Counted from the first letter of the stretch, positions 26,932-35,672 are shown. The stretch: DNA of 64,000 bases from Methanomethylovorans sp. PtaU1.Bin093 (GCF_002067275.1 NZ_MVQX01000035.1:1-64000); one strand, 5' to 3'. The notes: generated by a model from the sequence alone, not told the origin. Translations and numbers: made by a program.

Positions 26932-27210
26932 ATGGAAAAAACTCAAAGAAACTTGGATATTGACCCTGAGGTCAAAGCTTTCATACTGGAACATAAAGGA
27001 GACCTCAGATTATGCACCACATGCGGAGGGCCTGTGATAGTGCCAGTTGAGATGAAAGGTCCGAAGGGTTCGGATATTGTAATGCAGATCGGACCCAATA
27101 AGCTTTATATCTCAAAGGTACAGGCCCATTACCTGAGGCGCATTGAAAAGCATATGCTTGCTTATTACGAAAGGTACATGGAAAAGAAGAATTTAGAAAA
27201 GAAGAATTGA
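26932..27210 (+). CDS. Conserved small archaeal protein with CxxC motif
   Basis: A 92-residue protein of unknown function. Residues 28-31 form CTTC within LRLCTTCGGPVIVPVE, a possible half zinc site or redox pair, and the C-terminal half is a basic helix rich in Lys, Tyr and Glu (AHYLRRIEKHMLAYYERYM). A TATA box (ACATATAG, near 26901-26908) sits about 28 bp upstream of the ATG, implying a leaderless mRNA. It converges on the DUF5806-like gene with 5 bp between the stops. Confidence 0.7.
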   Translation: MEKTQRNLDIDPEVKAFILEHKGDLRLCTTCGGPVIVPVEMKGPKGSDIVMQIGPNKLYISKVQAHYLRRIEKHMLAYYERYMEKKNLEKKN

Positions 27211-27215
27211 ACTTT

Positions 27216-27683
27216 TTAATAATAATCCTCTTCCATCGATTCATTGATCCTCCTGAGCACGTCTGCCACAAGCATCTGCACTTCGGTCGCATGCTCTGCC
27301 GGGATCTCGCCACCTTCCGTTTCAATGAGCTTCTTCATATCCTGTACCATCTTATGTATCATGCCTATCATTTCTTCCTGTGTGATGAGACCTGCATAAT
27401 AGGCATAAAAAAAGGTAGTTCCACTGCGCTGAACTTTTTTCTTGAACGATGCTCTTGCGTTTGAAACTTCCTGACGTGTGTACTCCTCGTCCATAAAGGG
27501 AACAAGTTCCTTAAGATTAGAGCCTATCCACGTCATCTCGGAACGGTTAGAAGCATCTTTAAAGTCTGCGCAGAGGTGAGCTATCACCCATTCCCTTGCA
27601 GTGAGATGTGTTGTCTTTTTCAGGAACCGTGTGACATCAAGGTATTTTTTGCTATCCATTTTCCTGAACTTCTGATACTTCAT
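27216..27683 (-). CDS. DUF5806-like conserved archaeal protein
   Basis: A 155-residue soluble, mostly helical protein. Its pattern (YQKFRKMDSKKYLDVTRFLK, TAREWVIAHLCADF, LKELVPFMDEEYTRQEVSNA) resembles the euryarchaeal DUF5806 family known in haloarchaea and methanogens; the family name is from memory and should be confirmed. Function is unknown. The AGGTG motif 9 nt before the ATG is a clear ribosome-binding site. Confidence 0.65.
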   Translation of the reverse strand: MKYQKFRKMDSKKYLDVTRFLKKTTHLTAREWVIAHLCADFKDASNRSEMTWIGSNLKELVPFMDEEYTRQEVSNARASFKKKVQRSGTTFFYAYYAGLITQEEMIGMIHKMVQDMKKLIETEGGEIPAEHATEVQMLVADVLRRINESMEEDYY

Positions 27684-27749
27684 GGTATTTCACCTGAAAG
27701 TCCAAATATGTATTGCAGCCAGTATATTACAATACCAATTCAAAGCACT

Positions 27750-27760
27750 TTAATATATTT
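27750..27760 (+). promoter_or_regulatory. TATA box of the universal stress protein gene
   Basis: TTAATATATTT is centred 21-24 bp before two adjacent ATGs at 27776 and 27779, so the mRNA is probably leaderless. No ribosome-binding site at suitable distance is seen. Confidence 0.5.
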
Positions 27761-27775
27761 AACTCTAATGAAGGT

Positions 27776-28228
27776 ATGATGAAGGTCTTACTACCCACTG
27801 ATGGCTCGATATATTCAGAAAATGCTGCACGGATCACCAAAAAGATCGGAAATGAGGAGACGGAGTTCATAGTCCTTCATGTACTTGCAGATAAGGGTAT
27901 GGGCATGAAATCATGGCAGAAAGAGGGAGCTGACATTATTTTATCAACTATCGAAAATATACTGGTCGAGATAGGGTTTGACAGTTCCAGAATAAAGAAA
28001 GTCGTGGAAGAAGGGAATGCGCCTGCACAAATAGTCAATGTGGCAAATCGCTATGAAGTTGACCTGATCGTTATGGGGAACCAGGGTAAAAATGGTTTAA
28101 AGAAAATAATGGGCTCCGTAACTGCCAAGGTACTGGAACTTTCAGAAAGGCTGGTATTGGTGGTACCACCTAACTACACGCTTTCACAGACCGAGAAAAG
28201 CTCAGTCCTTGCCCAGACACTGCATTAA
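27776..28228 (+). CDS. Universal stress protein (UspA family)
   Basis: A 150-residue UspA-domain protein. The start MMKVLLPTDGSIYSENAA and the C-terminal ATP-binding motif VMGNQGKNGLKKIMGSVTAK (G-2x-G-9x-G-S type) are intact, so it probably binds ATP. Such proteins help survival under stress, mostly as small cytosolic dimers. Its 3' end overlaps the 3' end of the convergent isomerase gene by 27 bp, so antisense transcripts are possible. Confidence 0.88.
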   Translation: MMKVLLPTDGSIYSENAARITKKIGNEETEFIVLHVLADKGMGMKSWQKEGADIILSTIENILVEIGFDSSRIKKVVEEGNAPAQIVNVANRYEVDLIVMGNQGKNGLKKIMGSVTAKVLELSERLVLVVPPNYTLSQTEKSSVLAQTLH

Positions 28229-29014
28229 TGTAGCTTTACCTGAACGCACATCCGACATGGAGAACACCTCAAGGTTGTAGATACCTCTATAATTATGGAT
28301 CTCTTTTAATACGGTATAGTCTATATTGCCTCTGCCCGGAGCAAGGTGCTCATCCCCGTCATAAGTACTGGTCCACTTACCCCCATTGTCATGCATGTGC
28401 ATATGTACTACATGGGATGAAACGGTTCTGACAAATGTCCTCAATTTGTCTGGGTCTCCCCCGCAGGTAAGGTTTGCGTGTCCGATATCCAGCGTGATCT
28501 TCAGATCATCCGAGTTCACAGCTTCCACAGCTGCCACAAGTTCTTCTGCGAGGCAGCAAAGGTTCGTAGGATCTGTACCTTCCTTATTTTCAAGCCCAAG
28601 CATCACCCCGAGATCAGCTGCCTGTGCCGCAAGTTGCTTCAGGTTGGATACCATGTTCCTGAAGGAAGTTTCACGGTCACTATTGATCCTGCCGGGATGC
28701 AGTACAACTGCTTTTGAGCCCAGGGTGGCTGCAAGCTCGATCGATTCACCCATGAGCCTGAGATCCCCTTGCCCCATATTGGAAGTATCAACACGCAGTT
28801 CTTTTGGATATGTAGGAGAGTAAGCAGAGTAAGGAGCGTGTATGGAGGTAATGAGATCCAAAGTGGAGAGCTCATCAAGGATAGTTGCCAGCACACCACG
28901 GTCCAGACTTCGGCCGTTATAGACATGCAGCTTAGGCATATACAGTTCCACTGATCTCACTTCATGTGACAGCTCAGACAGGGAACCTGCAAAGGAAGAT
29001 GCTCCAATCATCAT
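28202..29014 (-). CDS. Sugar phosphate isomerase/epimerase-like TIM-barrel protein
   Basis: A 270-residue xylose-isomerase-like (AP endonuclease 2 superfamily) protein. Metal-ligand segments are seen: SIHAPYS, VVLHPGRI, LGLENKEG, TLDIGHANL, HMHMHDN and LEVFS. These place His, Glu and Asp residues at the ends of barrel strands as in divalent-metal isomerases or endonuclease IV-like enzymes. Substrate is unknown. It converges on and overlaps the universal stress protein gene by 27 bp. Confidence 0.8.
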   Translation of the reverse strand: MMIGASSFAGSLSELSHEVRSVELYMPKLHVYNGRSLDRGVLATILDELSTLDLITSIHAPYSAYSPTYPKELRVDTSNMGQGDLRLMGESIELAATLGSKAVVLHPGRINSDRETSFRNMVSNLKQLAAQAADLGVMLGLENKEGTDPTNLCCLAEELVAAVEAVNSDDLKITLDIGHANLTCGGDPDKLRTFVRTVSSHVVHMHMHDNGGKWTSTYDGDEHLAPGRGNIDYTVLKEIHNYRGIYNLEVFSMSDVRSGKATLMQCLGKD

Positions 29015-29411
29015 ATACTATCAGGAAACAGCTTCAAAATAAGAGATTTTTGGTCGCTATGATGCCGGACTTGAGGTTTGAGTATAATATAAGGCCAAGT
29101 GAAGTTTTTCAATTCTATATTTTTAAATATTTAAAACCCTGAAAGGTTCAGGCGAAAGCGCATAGTATTATTTAAACTCTACTGTAGGATTTAATGTTCC
29201 TACAATAGCGAAAATTATAAAAAAATAAATATGAAAATATGCCTATGCAATGCGGGTTTTTCTTCGAAAGGTTTATAACGACACAGTATATTCAATTTCA
29301 GCGAATGGTAATATACTACCATCATTAATGCCACTTTACTATGATGGACTAATATTATCCAGATAATAGAATTAATTCAAATCAGAAGACAAATATGTAG
29401 GAGGAAAATAT
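29015..29411 (+). promoter_or_regulatory. mtr operon promoter and long leader
   Basis: This 397-bp gene-free stretch precedes mtrE. The best TATA box is TTTATAA at 29272-29278, which would give a leader of about 110 nt. Three dyads are visible: CCTGAA/TTCAGG (29138-29143, 29147-29152), TGTAGGA/TCCTACA (29183-29189, 29198-29204), and ATGGTA/TACCAT (29305-29310, 29317-29322), the last inside the predicted leader. Further AT-rich TATA-like runs occur at about 29125-29135. The ribosome-binding site TAGGAGG (29398-29404) is very strong. The long AT-rich upstream region is expected for a highly expressed methanogenesis operon; the dyads may be regulator sites. Confidence 0.55.
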
Positions 29412-30317
29412 ATGGACCCGCTCATAGGTATGGGCGCGTTGGCACTTATGGGTGCTGCTGCCACAATAGCAGGTGCATCCGAGGACCTGGAATCCGATAT
29501 CGGATCTCAGAGCAACCCTAACTCACAAGTGCAACTTGCCCCCCAGATGTCGTATCCACACAGGATCTATAACAAAGCCATTTCTGGAGAACCACCATCG
29601 AACGCTCTCATGTGTACCATTGGTGGAACTGTAGCTTATGTTATGTTGAACTTCAATGTTTCCGTAGTGCTTGCACTGACCATAGGATCACTGGTCGCAG
29701 CCATGGTACACGGAACATACGCAACAACTGCATACATGGGCAGATGTTCAAGTCAGAAACGATTCAAACAGATGGTGTATCTTGATGTGCTTCGGTCGCA
29801 CACTCCCCCGATAATGGGATATTCGTTCATAACAACATTCACTATTCTTGTAGTATCTTATATAATGGTAACTGTTTTTGCTCATCCTTTTCCGCTTCCG
29901 CTACTGGCGTTCATATGGGGTATCACAGTTGGTGCTATCGGCTCATCCACAGGTGATGTGCATTATGGCGCAGAACGTGAGTTCCAGGATGTGGAGTTTG
30001 GTTCCGGCCTTAACACCGCAAACTCCGGTAAGATCGTAAGGAAGGCAGAGTCCGGACTTAGGAGCAGCATGGACAACTCCTGGTTCTGTGCCAAGTTCGG
30101 TGGACCTGTGACAGGTATCGCCTTTGGTATGACCGTGTTCCTTAGTGGATGGATCACTACTGTTTTCGATCCATCGAAAGGTCCAGCAGCGGGATGGGAA
30201 TCTGTTATAGCAGGGGCTCTCATCATACTCGTTATGATCATATATAACAGGAAAATGGAAGTCAGCGCAAGGAAAGAATTCGGTCCGTACAAAGAAGATA
30301 AAGAGGAAGCAGCATGA
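29412..30317 (+). CDS. mtrE: Tetrahydromethanopterin S-methyltransferase subunit E
   Basis: A 301-residue polytopic membrane subunit of the Mtr complex, which transfers the methyl group from methyl-H4MPT (H4SPT in this group) to coenzyme M and couples this to sodium export. About six hydrophobic segments are seen. With MtrC and MtrD it forms the membrane part that is thought to carry out sodium translocation. It is the first gene of an eight-gene operon, with a strong TAGGAGG ribosome-binding site, and its stop overlaps the mtrD start by 4 bp (ATGA). Confidence 0.97.
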   Translation: MDPLIGMGALALMGAAATIAGASEDLESDIGSQSNPNSQVQLAPQMSYPHRIYNKAISGEPPSNALMCTIGGTVAYVMLNFNVSVVLALTIGSLVAAMVHGTYATTAYMGRCSSQKRFKQMVYLDVLRSHTPPIMGYSFITTFTILVVSYIMVTVFAHPFPLPLLAFIWGITVGAIGSSTGDVHYGAEREFQDVEFGSGLNTANSGKIVRKAESGLRSSMDNSWFCAKFGGPVTGIAFGMTVFLSGWITTVFDPSKGPAAGWESVIAGALIILVMIIYNRKMEVSARKEFGPYKEDKEEAA

Positions 30318-31066
30318 TCGACATAGCAGGATTAATTGCAGAGAACATAATATATGTGTTGCTTATCACCCTCGGTGGTGTCCTTGTATCTGTTAGCGTG
30401 CACTTCGTGCCTGTGGGCGGCGCGCCGGCGGCAATGGCCCAGGCCTGCGGTATAGGAACAGGTACCGTCCAATTGGCAGCCGGAGCAGGTCTTACCGGCC
30501 TGGTAACAGCAGGCGCGATGATGGGCGTTACTGACAATATTGGACTGGTGCTGGCCTCAGGAACTGTGGGCGGTATGATAATGATAGCAGTAACCATGAT
30601 AGTAGGTAACTGGGTCTACTTCTATGGTGTCGGCTGTCCTGCTGCATCAGCAAAGGTAAAATACGACCCCATAACCAAGGACAGACAGGACCTCTACATA
30701 TCCCAGGGTACTGAAGGCCATGCTATCCCAACCGTTTCGTTCGTAAGCGGTGTTATCGGAGCCGGGCTCGGTGGACTTGGCGGAGGTCTCGTTTATTATG
30801 CACTGCTGAAGATCGGAGAAGTTGCTTCAGGATTGACAGTTAAGGATATCATGAGCACAACTGGTCATGAACTGGTAGGACTTGCCAGTATTTTCGCAGT
30901 GGGTATATTCTTCATGAACGCAGTTATCCCATCATACAACATTGGTGGAACCATCGAAGGTTTCCATGACCCGAAGTTCAAGAGATGGCCAAGGGCTGCG
31001 ATCACCTCACTTGTGGTTACCTTCCTTTGTGCTATCCTGGCAGTTGTCACATTAGGAGGTATGTAA
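30314..31066 (+). CDS. mtrD: Tetrahydromethanopterin S-methyltransferase subunit D
   Basis: A 250-residue integral membrane subunit of Mtr with about six hydrophobic, Gly-rich segments (HFVPVGGAPAAMAQACGIGT, SGVIGAGLGGLGGGLVYYAL). It is part of the proposed sodium-translocating core with MtrC and MtrE. The start overlaps mtrE by 4 bp and mtrC follows after 1 bp, so translation is coupled. Confidence 0.97.
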   Translation: MIDIAGLIAENIIYVLLITLGGVLVSVSVHFVPVGGAPAAMAQACGIGTGTVQLAAGAGLTGLVTAGAMMGVTDNIGLVLASGTVGGMIMIAVTMIVGNWVYFYGVGCPAASAKVKYDPITKDRQDLYISQGTEGHAIPTVSFVSGVIGAGLGGLGGGLVYYALLKIGEVASGLTVKDIMSTTGHELVGLASIFAVGIFFMNAVIPSYNIGGTIEGFHDPKFKRWPRAAITSLVVTFLCAILAVVTLGGM

Positions 31067-31067
31067 G

Positions 31068-31895
31068 ATGTCAGCCGGAGGAAGCGGGGAAGCTCATGCA
31101 GCTATCCCACAGAATCAGCTAATAGCCTTTGGTATAATCGGAGGCCTTATAGGAATATATGCAGCGTTTTTCCTGAGCAATGTAGCTGGAGGGGTTTTCT
31201 CTTTTATGGGTGCCCTGGGTGCTATATGTGCTACTATATGGGGTGCTGCGGCAGTAAGAAGAGTGGCAAGCTATGGTCTTGGTACCGGCGTGCCTTCCAT
31301 AGGAATGCTGGCCCTGGGTATGGGTGTCGTTGCAGCCATGTTCGGACTTGCAGTGGCCGAAGGTTTTGGTCTTGCGATAGCCGGTCCTTTGATAGCGCTT
31401 GTAGTAGCATCCATTATCGGTCTGTTGATCGGTATCTTTGCCAACAAGGTGCTGAGAATGAACATCCCCGTGATGGAGCAGTCCATGACAGAGATAGCCG
31501 CATCTGGGACGATACTAATCATTGGTCTTTCTGTTGCAATGACAGGCACATTCCTGTTCGACGTAGTACTTGAAGATGTCATTACCACAGGATACATTGC
31601 AGTGATCTTCATTGCAGGCGGTATGGCTCTTCTGCACCCGTTCAACGCAAATCTCGGCCCGGATGAAAAGCAGGACCGTACTCTTTACAATGCATTGGAG
31701 AAGGGTGCTATTGCAATGATCATAGCAGGCATAGTGGCATTGTCCGTACAAAATGCATCTGTTGGTATGGTTACCGTCCTTATAGGTATATTCCTATGGT
31801 ATTATGGTTTTACCGGTTTCTATGCACGGGTAAAGAGAGATGCCTTCAAAGTAGTTGGAACAGGACTGTTGCCATCTGAGGAGGAGTTAGAATGA
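31068..31895 (+). CDS. mtrC: Tetrahydromethanopterin S-methyltransferase subunit C
   Basis: A 275-residue polytopic membrane subunit of Mtr with about seven hydrophobic segments and a cytosolic C-terminus (KRDAFKVVGTGLLPSEEELE). It completes the MtrCDE membrane module. Its end overlaps mtrB by 4 bp (ATGA). Confidence 0.97.
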   Translation: MSAGGSGEAHAAIPQNQLIAFGIIGGLIGIYAAFFLSNVAGGVFSFMGALGAICATIWGAAAVRRVASYGLGTGVPSIGMLALGMGVVAAMFGLAVAEGFGLAIAGPLIALVVASIIGLLIGIFANKVLRMNIPVMEQSMTEIAASGTILIIGLSVAMTGTFLFDVVLEDVITTGYIAVIFIAGGMALLHPFNANLGPDEKQDRTLYNALEKGAIAMIIAGIVALSVQNASVGMVTVLIGIFLWYYGFTGFYARVKRDAFKVVGTGLLPSEEELE

Positions 31896-32215
31896 GCATG
31901 GTACACGTTGCACCTGAAGCACACCTGGTGCTTGATCCATTGACCTCTTTACTGGCAGAGGAACGCCCTGACATTATCCAGTATTCAATGGACCCTATAC
32001 TGGCAAAGCTTGATGAGCTTGATATGATAGCAGATGATCTGGTGAACTCCCTTGCACCTGACAGACAGCTTATGAACGCATTCCCCGGCCGTGAGCACAC
32101 ATCCTACATTGCCGGTATATACGGAAATTCGTTCTATGGAATAGTCGTAGGTCTTGGAGTGGCAGGTCTGCTGCTGATCGTAATGTATGTGCTAAGAACT
32201 ATGGGAGTGATGTGA
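31892..32215 (+). CDS. mtrB: Tetrahydromethanopterin S-methyltransferase subunit B
   Basis: A 107-residue Mtr subunit with a mainly soluble N-terminal part (VHVAPEAHLVLDPLTSLLAE) and one C-terminal membrane helix (FYGIVVGLGVAGLLLIVMYV). It is a single-span subunit of the central stalk helix bundle with MtrA, F and G. It overlaps mtrC by 4 bp. Confidence 0.96.
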   Translation: MSMVHVAPEAHLVLDPLTSLLAEERPDIIQYSMDPILAKLDELDMIADDLVNSLAPDRQLMNAFPGREHTSYIAGIYGNSFYGIVVGLGVAGLLLIVMYVLRTMGVM

Positions 32216-32216
32216 G

Positions 32217-32942
32217 ATGGTAGATAAGAGAGAACCAGCACCACAGTGGCCCGTACTTAAAGGTGAATATGAAGTTGGAGATGTAAAGAACTGTGTTGCT
32301 GTCATCACCCTGGGTTCACACCTTCCCGGTGGTCCTCAGCTTGATGCAGGAGCCTGTATCACTGGTCCCTGTAAGACAGAGAACCTGGGTATAGAGAAGG
32401 TAGTTGTACATATAATCTCCAACCCCAACATAAGATATCTCATTGTAACTGGTTCCGAGGTCAAAGGACACGTTACCGGCGATGCAATGCTGAAGATGCA
32501 CCAGAACGGTGTCAAAGATAACAGGATCGTTGGAGCTGTAGGTGCTATTCCATATATAGAGAACCTGACAGCAGAAGCGATAGAAAGGTTCCAGAAGCAG
32601 GTCGAATGTGTCAACTTCATAGGAACGGAAGATGTCAGTGCGATAGTAGCAAAGATCAAGGAATACGCTGCAAAGGACCCTGGAGCCTATGACGCTGAGC
32701 CTATGCTCCTTCAGATAGGAGAAGCAGGCGGAGAAGAGAAAGAAGAGGCAGGCGGCCTGAAGCCAATGGCTGCAGAGCTGGCTACTGTAAGGAGCCGTAT
32801 ACTTGCCATCAACAGAGAGATGATGGGTATCGGTAACCTCAACAAGTTCCACGCAGGTGTGCATGCCGGCAAGGTAGAAGGTATAATGATCGGTATGGGT
32901 ATTACCCTGACAATACTCGGTCTGCTGCTGGGAGGTAACTAA
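32217..32942 (+). CDS. mtrA: Tetrahydromethanopterin S-methyltransferase subunit A (corrinoid protein)
   Basis: A 241-residue cobamide-binding subunit anchored by a C-terminal helix ([20 protein letters not shown]). The cytosolic domain binds the corrinoid that accepts the methyl group from the MtrH reaction; the histidine in [12 protein letters not shown] (His85 here) corresponds to the known axial ligand. The sodium-pumping step is linked to demethylation of this cofactor. It starts one base after the mtrB stop. Confidence 0.97.
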   Translation: MVDKREPAPQWPVLKGEYEVGDVKNCVAVITLGSHLPGGPQLDAGACITGPCKTENLGIEKVVVHIISNPNIRYLIVTGSEVKGHVTGDAMLKMHQNGVKDNRIVGAVGAIPYIENLTAEAIERFQKQVECVNFIGTEDVSAIVAKIKEYAAKDPGAYDAEPMLLQIGEAGGEEKEEAGGLKPMAAELATVRSRILAINREMMGIGNLNKFHAGVHAGKVEGIMIGMGITLTILGLLLGGN

Positions 32943-32943
32943 A

Positions 32944-33177
32944 ATGGCTGAACAGTTGGAATACGATAAAGGGGTTCCTATGGTGATCACACCTCAGATG
33001 GGACCAATAGATAATGTTGTAGCAGACATAAGGGCCCGTGCGCAGCTTATTGCAAGGAACCAAAAGCTTGATTCCGGTGTGAGCGCAGCAGGGATAGTTG
33101 GTTTTGCCGCTGGCTTTATATTTGCCATCCTTATGACAGTAGTTATTCCATTGATCATCTGGCAGGTGATTTACTAA
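32944..33177 (+). CDS. mtrF: Tetrahydromethanopterin S-methyltransferase subunit F
   Basis: A 77-residue Mtr subunit with one C-terminal membrane helix ([20 protein letters not shown]). The soluble N-terminus resembles the C-terminal part of MtrA ([20 protein letters not shown]), as is known for MtrF. The stop TAA overlaps the mtrG ATG by one base. Confidence 0.96.
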   Translation: MAEQLEYDKGVPMVITPQMGPIDNVVADIRARAQLIARNQKLDSGVSAAGIVGFAAGFIFAILMTVVIPLIIWQVIY

Positions 33178-33407
33178 TGACAGACAGAAGCGATAGAATA
33201 CCAAGCGTTGTCACAGACCCTGCGGATTTTGCTGAAGTGCTGGCGAGGCTTAACAAGATAGACGAGAAGATAGAGTTCGTCCACAGTGAAGTTGCACAGA
33301 GGATAGGAAAGAAAGTTGGAAGGGACATTGGAATACTGTATGGAGCCGTTGCTGGAATACTAATATTCCTTGTTTACCTGTCAATAAAACCGTGGTTATT
33401 TGGATAA
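33177..33407 (+). CDS. mtrG: Tetrahydromethanopterin S-methyltransferase subunit G
   Basis: A 76-residue Mtr subunit with a helical soluble part (FAEVLARLNKIDEKIEFVHS) and one C-terminal membrane helix (IGILYGAVAGILIFLVYLSI). It starts on the last base of the mtrF stop (TAATG) and precedes mtrH by 12 bp. Confidence 0.96.
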   Translation: MTDRSDRIPSVVTDPADFAEVLARLNKIDEKIEFVHSEVAQRIGKKVGRDIGILYGAVAGILIFLVYLSIKPWLFG

Positions 33408-33419
33408 AGAGGTGTACAA

Positions 33420-34376
33420 ATGTTCAGATTTGATAAAAAGCAAGAGGTATACGAGGTAGGCAACGTCAAGTTCGGTGGCCAGCCAGGAGAATACCCCACA
33501 GTACTTGTAGGTACGATGTTCTATGCAAGGCACAAGATCGTGTCCGATGAAGATAAAGGCATATTTGATAAGGCAGCTGCCGAAAAACTGTGGCACAACA
33601 TCCAGGAGATGGGTGCGACCACAGGTAACCCCTACGTCAACCAGATCGTGGGAGAAACCCCTGAAGCTATCAGGAAATACATCGACTGGTTCGTTGAGCT
33701 CGATGATAAGACCCCATTCCTCATCGACTCCTCAGCAGGAGATGTTCGTGCAGCGGCTGCAAAACACGTTACGGAGATAGGTGTAGCCGACAGGGCGATC
33801 TACAACTCCATCAATGCAAGTATCCACCCGGACGAGATGGAAGCAGTAAGGGAAAGTGACATCAATTGTTCCATTGTCCTTGCATTCAATGCAACCGATC
33901 CAAGCGTCAAGGGAAAGCTTGAGATTCTTGAGACAGGCGGTACAGGCCAGTCAAAAGGCATGCTTGAGATAGCAAAGGAATGTGGGATCACAAAGCCATT
34001 GATCGATGTGGCAGCAACGCCACTGGGAGCAGGTTCCGGTGCATCCATGAGAGCTGTCGTAGCTATCAAGGGACACCTCGGACTGCCTGTGGGCGGTGGA
34101 TACCACAACATGGCATCTGCATGGGACTGGATGAAAAACTACAAGAAGAAGTTCGAGACAAAGGAAGAGAAGCAGGCAATCTACATGCCAGCAGATATAG
34201 GTACAAACCTTGTGCCACAGGTACTTGGATCAAACTTCCAGCTTTTCGGCCCTATCGAGAACACTGACAAAGTGTTCCCTGCAACAGCCATGGTAGACAT
34301 CATGCTGGCTGAAACTGCAAAGGAACTCGGTCTTGAGGTCAAGGACCCCAACCATCCCATATTCAAACTGGTATAA
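33420..34376 (+). CDS. mtrH: Tetrahydromethanopterin S-methyltransferase subunit H
   Basis: A 318-residue soluble TIM-barrel methyltransferase that moves the methyl group from methyl-tetrahydromethanopterin (sarcinapterin) to the corrinoid of MtrA. Motifs seen include FLIDSSAGDVRAAAAKHV, AIYNSINASIHPDEME and CSIVLAFNATDPSVKGK, typical of pterin-dependent methyltransferases. It is the last gene of the operon. AAAGAGG 6 nt upstream of the ATG is its ribosome-binding site. The last codons and stop are part of a perfect palindrome that acts as the terminator. Confidence 0.97.
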   Translation: MFRFDKKQEVYEVGNVKFGGQPGEYPTVLVGTMFYARHKIVSDEDKGIFDKAAAEKLWHNIQEMGATTGNPYVNQIVGETPEAIRKYIDWFVELDDKTPFLIDSSAGDVRAAAAKHVTEIGVADRAIYNSINASIHPDEMEAVRESDINCSIVLAFNATDPSVKGKLEILETGGTGQSKGMLEIAKECGITKPLIDVAATPLGAGSGASMRAVVAIKGHLGLPVGGGYHNMASAWDWMKNYKKKFETKEEKQAIYMPADIGTNLVPQVLGSNFQLFGPIENTDKVFPATAMVDIMLAETAKELGLEVKDPNHPIFKLV

Positions 34377-34401
34377 TTATACCAGTTTTCATCCTTTTTT
34401 T
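34365..34401 (+). terminator. Palindromic terminator of the mtr operon
   Basis: Bases 34365-34388 are a perfect 24-nt palindrome (10-bp stem AAACTGGTAT with loop AATT), followed by CATCC and a T-tract at about 34395-34401. The stop codon of mtrH (34374-34376) is inside the loop and stem. This looks like an intrinsic terminator or 3'-end processing stem. Confidence 0.7.
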
Positions 34402-34424
34402 AACTTAATTCTTTGAACACCTAC

Positions 34425-35468
34425 TCAAAGTGAATCCATTCTCTTCCAGTTACCCATAAGATGTTCATTCGGATTGTAATTGTAACTGTCAGATAGTATC
34501 CTGTCACCCAGGGCATTTGTCCAGACATCCACATGTCCACCCTCAACATCGATCTCCTTTTCTTCATAAGGGTCCCAGCGTCTTTCAAGACCAAGGATGG
34601 CTTCACGGCTGAACCTTTCAGAAGGGCTTTCCCGATCGATCTGTGCATTATATGCTGCCCTGTCAGCCTCGAATCGCTTATTTGACTCTTCCCAGCTACG
34701 CATTCTCTGCTGTCTTAAATGGTCCTGCATCTGGCTGTATTGTCTTGAAAAAACACCTATCTTCCGGATATTTGCGATCTGCTGCTGATAAGACCCGGTT
34801 ATCAGGTCCGTTAACTGCCGGACCCATACCTCATTTGGCCGAAGAGAAGTCTTCATCGTTCTGAAAAGGGGCAGATTCTCGTCAAGATGCCCCTGGGGGG
34901 CACGAATAGATCCGGTCTGCATATGCCAGAGAATGAGATCTCCGGCCATCATCGGAACCTGTTCGTATAAGACCCCGGCATAGAATTCCTCTTCAATAGG
35001 ATTTTTCGCAATTTCATAGGCTATCCGTACTTTTCCAAACCTCAAGCTGGCTGCTGGCATACGGGGTGCCGAAGCATCTGCAACCATCGGATCATCAGGA
35101 TGTACCGGACCTCTGAGAACTAGTCTGTAAGGCTGCATCTTTTGCCTGAAAGGAGATATTATGTATTTAAGAAGCGCTTCATCCGGTTGCATGGGTGCAG
35201 CAACCTTTGTACTCTGGCTCTGCCAGAACTGCTGGTTCATCACTGCCATAGGGTTGCTCGACCACGTGAACTTCAGGATGGGAAAACCTTCAAATGCCAT
35301 TAGACCATCGGGGCTGACCACTGCAAAGTTAATATATGCAGGCATATGCATGTCATTTACCCACGTGATCCCACCATAACATATCCAGTCACTGGGTATG
35401 ATCATTCGGAATGCTTCGATACCAAACCCTGCCTGGTCTATACACTGGACCTGTCTGTAACCGGTCAT
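34425..35468 (-). CDS. Unrecognised 347-aa protein
   Basis: I do not recognise this protein. It is soluble with no signal peptide. The N-terminal half is a compact alpha/beta region rich in aromatic residues (IPSDWICYGGITWVNDMHMP, FEGFPILKFTWSSNPM). The central part (residues about 220-280) is a charged helical stretch with coiled-coil character (YSQMQDHLRQQRMRSWEESN). The C-terminus is a short beta-rich module (HVDVWTNALGDRILSDSYNY, ending NWKRM). ATG 35468 is chosen because GGAG lies 8 nt upstream; a GTG three codons earlier is possible. Upstream the frame stays open for 26 more codons without any start (see findings). It is convergent with mtrH. Confidence 0.6.
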   Translation of the reverse strand: MTGYRQVQCIDQAGFGIEAFRMIIPSDWICYGGITWVNDMHMPAYINFAVVSPDGLMAFEGFPILKFTWSSNPMAVMNQQFWQSQSTKVAAPMQPDEALLKYIISPFRQKMQPYRLVLRGPVHPDDPMVADASAPRMPAASLRFGKVRIAYEIAKNPIEEEFYAGVLYEQVPMMAGDLILWHMQTGSIRAPQGHLDENLPLFRTMKTSLRPNEVWVRQLTDLITGSYQQQIANIRKIGVFSRQYSQMQDHLRQQRMRSWEESNKRFEADRAAYNAQIDRESPSERFSREAILGLERRWDPYEEKEIDVEGGHVDVWTNALGDRILSDSYNYNPNEHLMGNWKRMDSL

Positions 35469-35477
35469 TGCATACAC

Positions 35478-35555
35478 TCCATCATGGTCTTTTGATGCTG
35501 CACAGATCTCAGAATCCTGACCAATGAAAACTGGGTGGACCCACTCCCCACCCGT
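35478..35555 (-). pseudogene. In-frame coding-like extension without start codon, upstream of the 347-aa gene
   Basis: Immediately upstream of the GTG/ATG of the 347-aa gene the same frame remains open for 26 codons after a TGA at 35556-35558. The read-through would be TGGEWVHPVFIGQDSEICAA followed by SKDHDG, which has a protein-like composition, but no ATG, GTG or TTG occurs in it. It may be the remnant of a longer ancestral gene or of a lost neighbour. The evidence is weak. Confidence 0.25.
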
Positions 35556-35672
35556 TCACATGCAAGGAGATATTCTCCAATATCTTCCTTATAACAATGT
35601 TTCATCTGCTGCTATTTAAATGTAACCAGTTACTTAGAAAGATTAATATCAGAATGTAATAATGCTGTCTTC

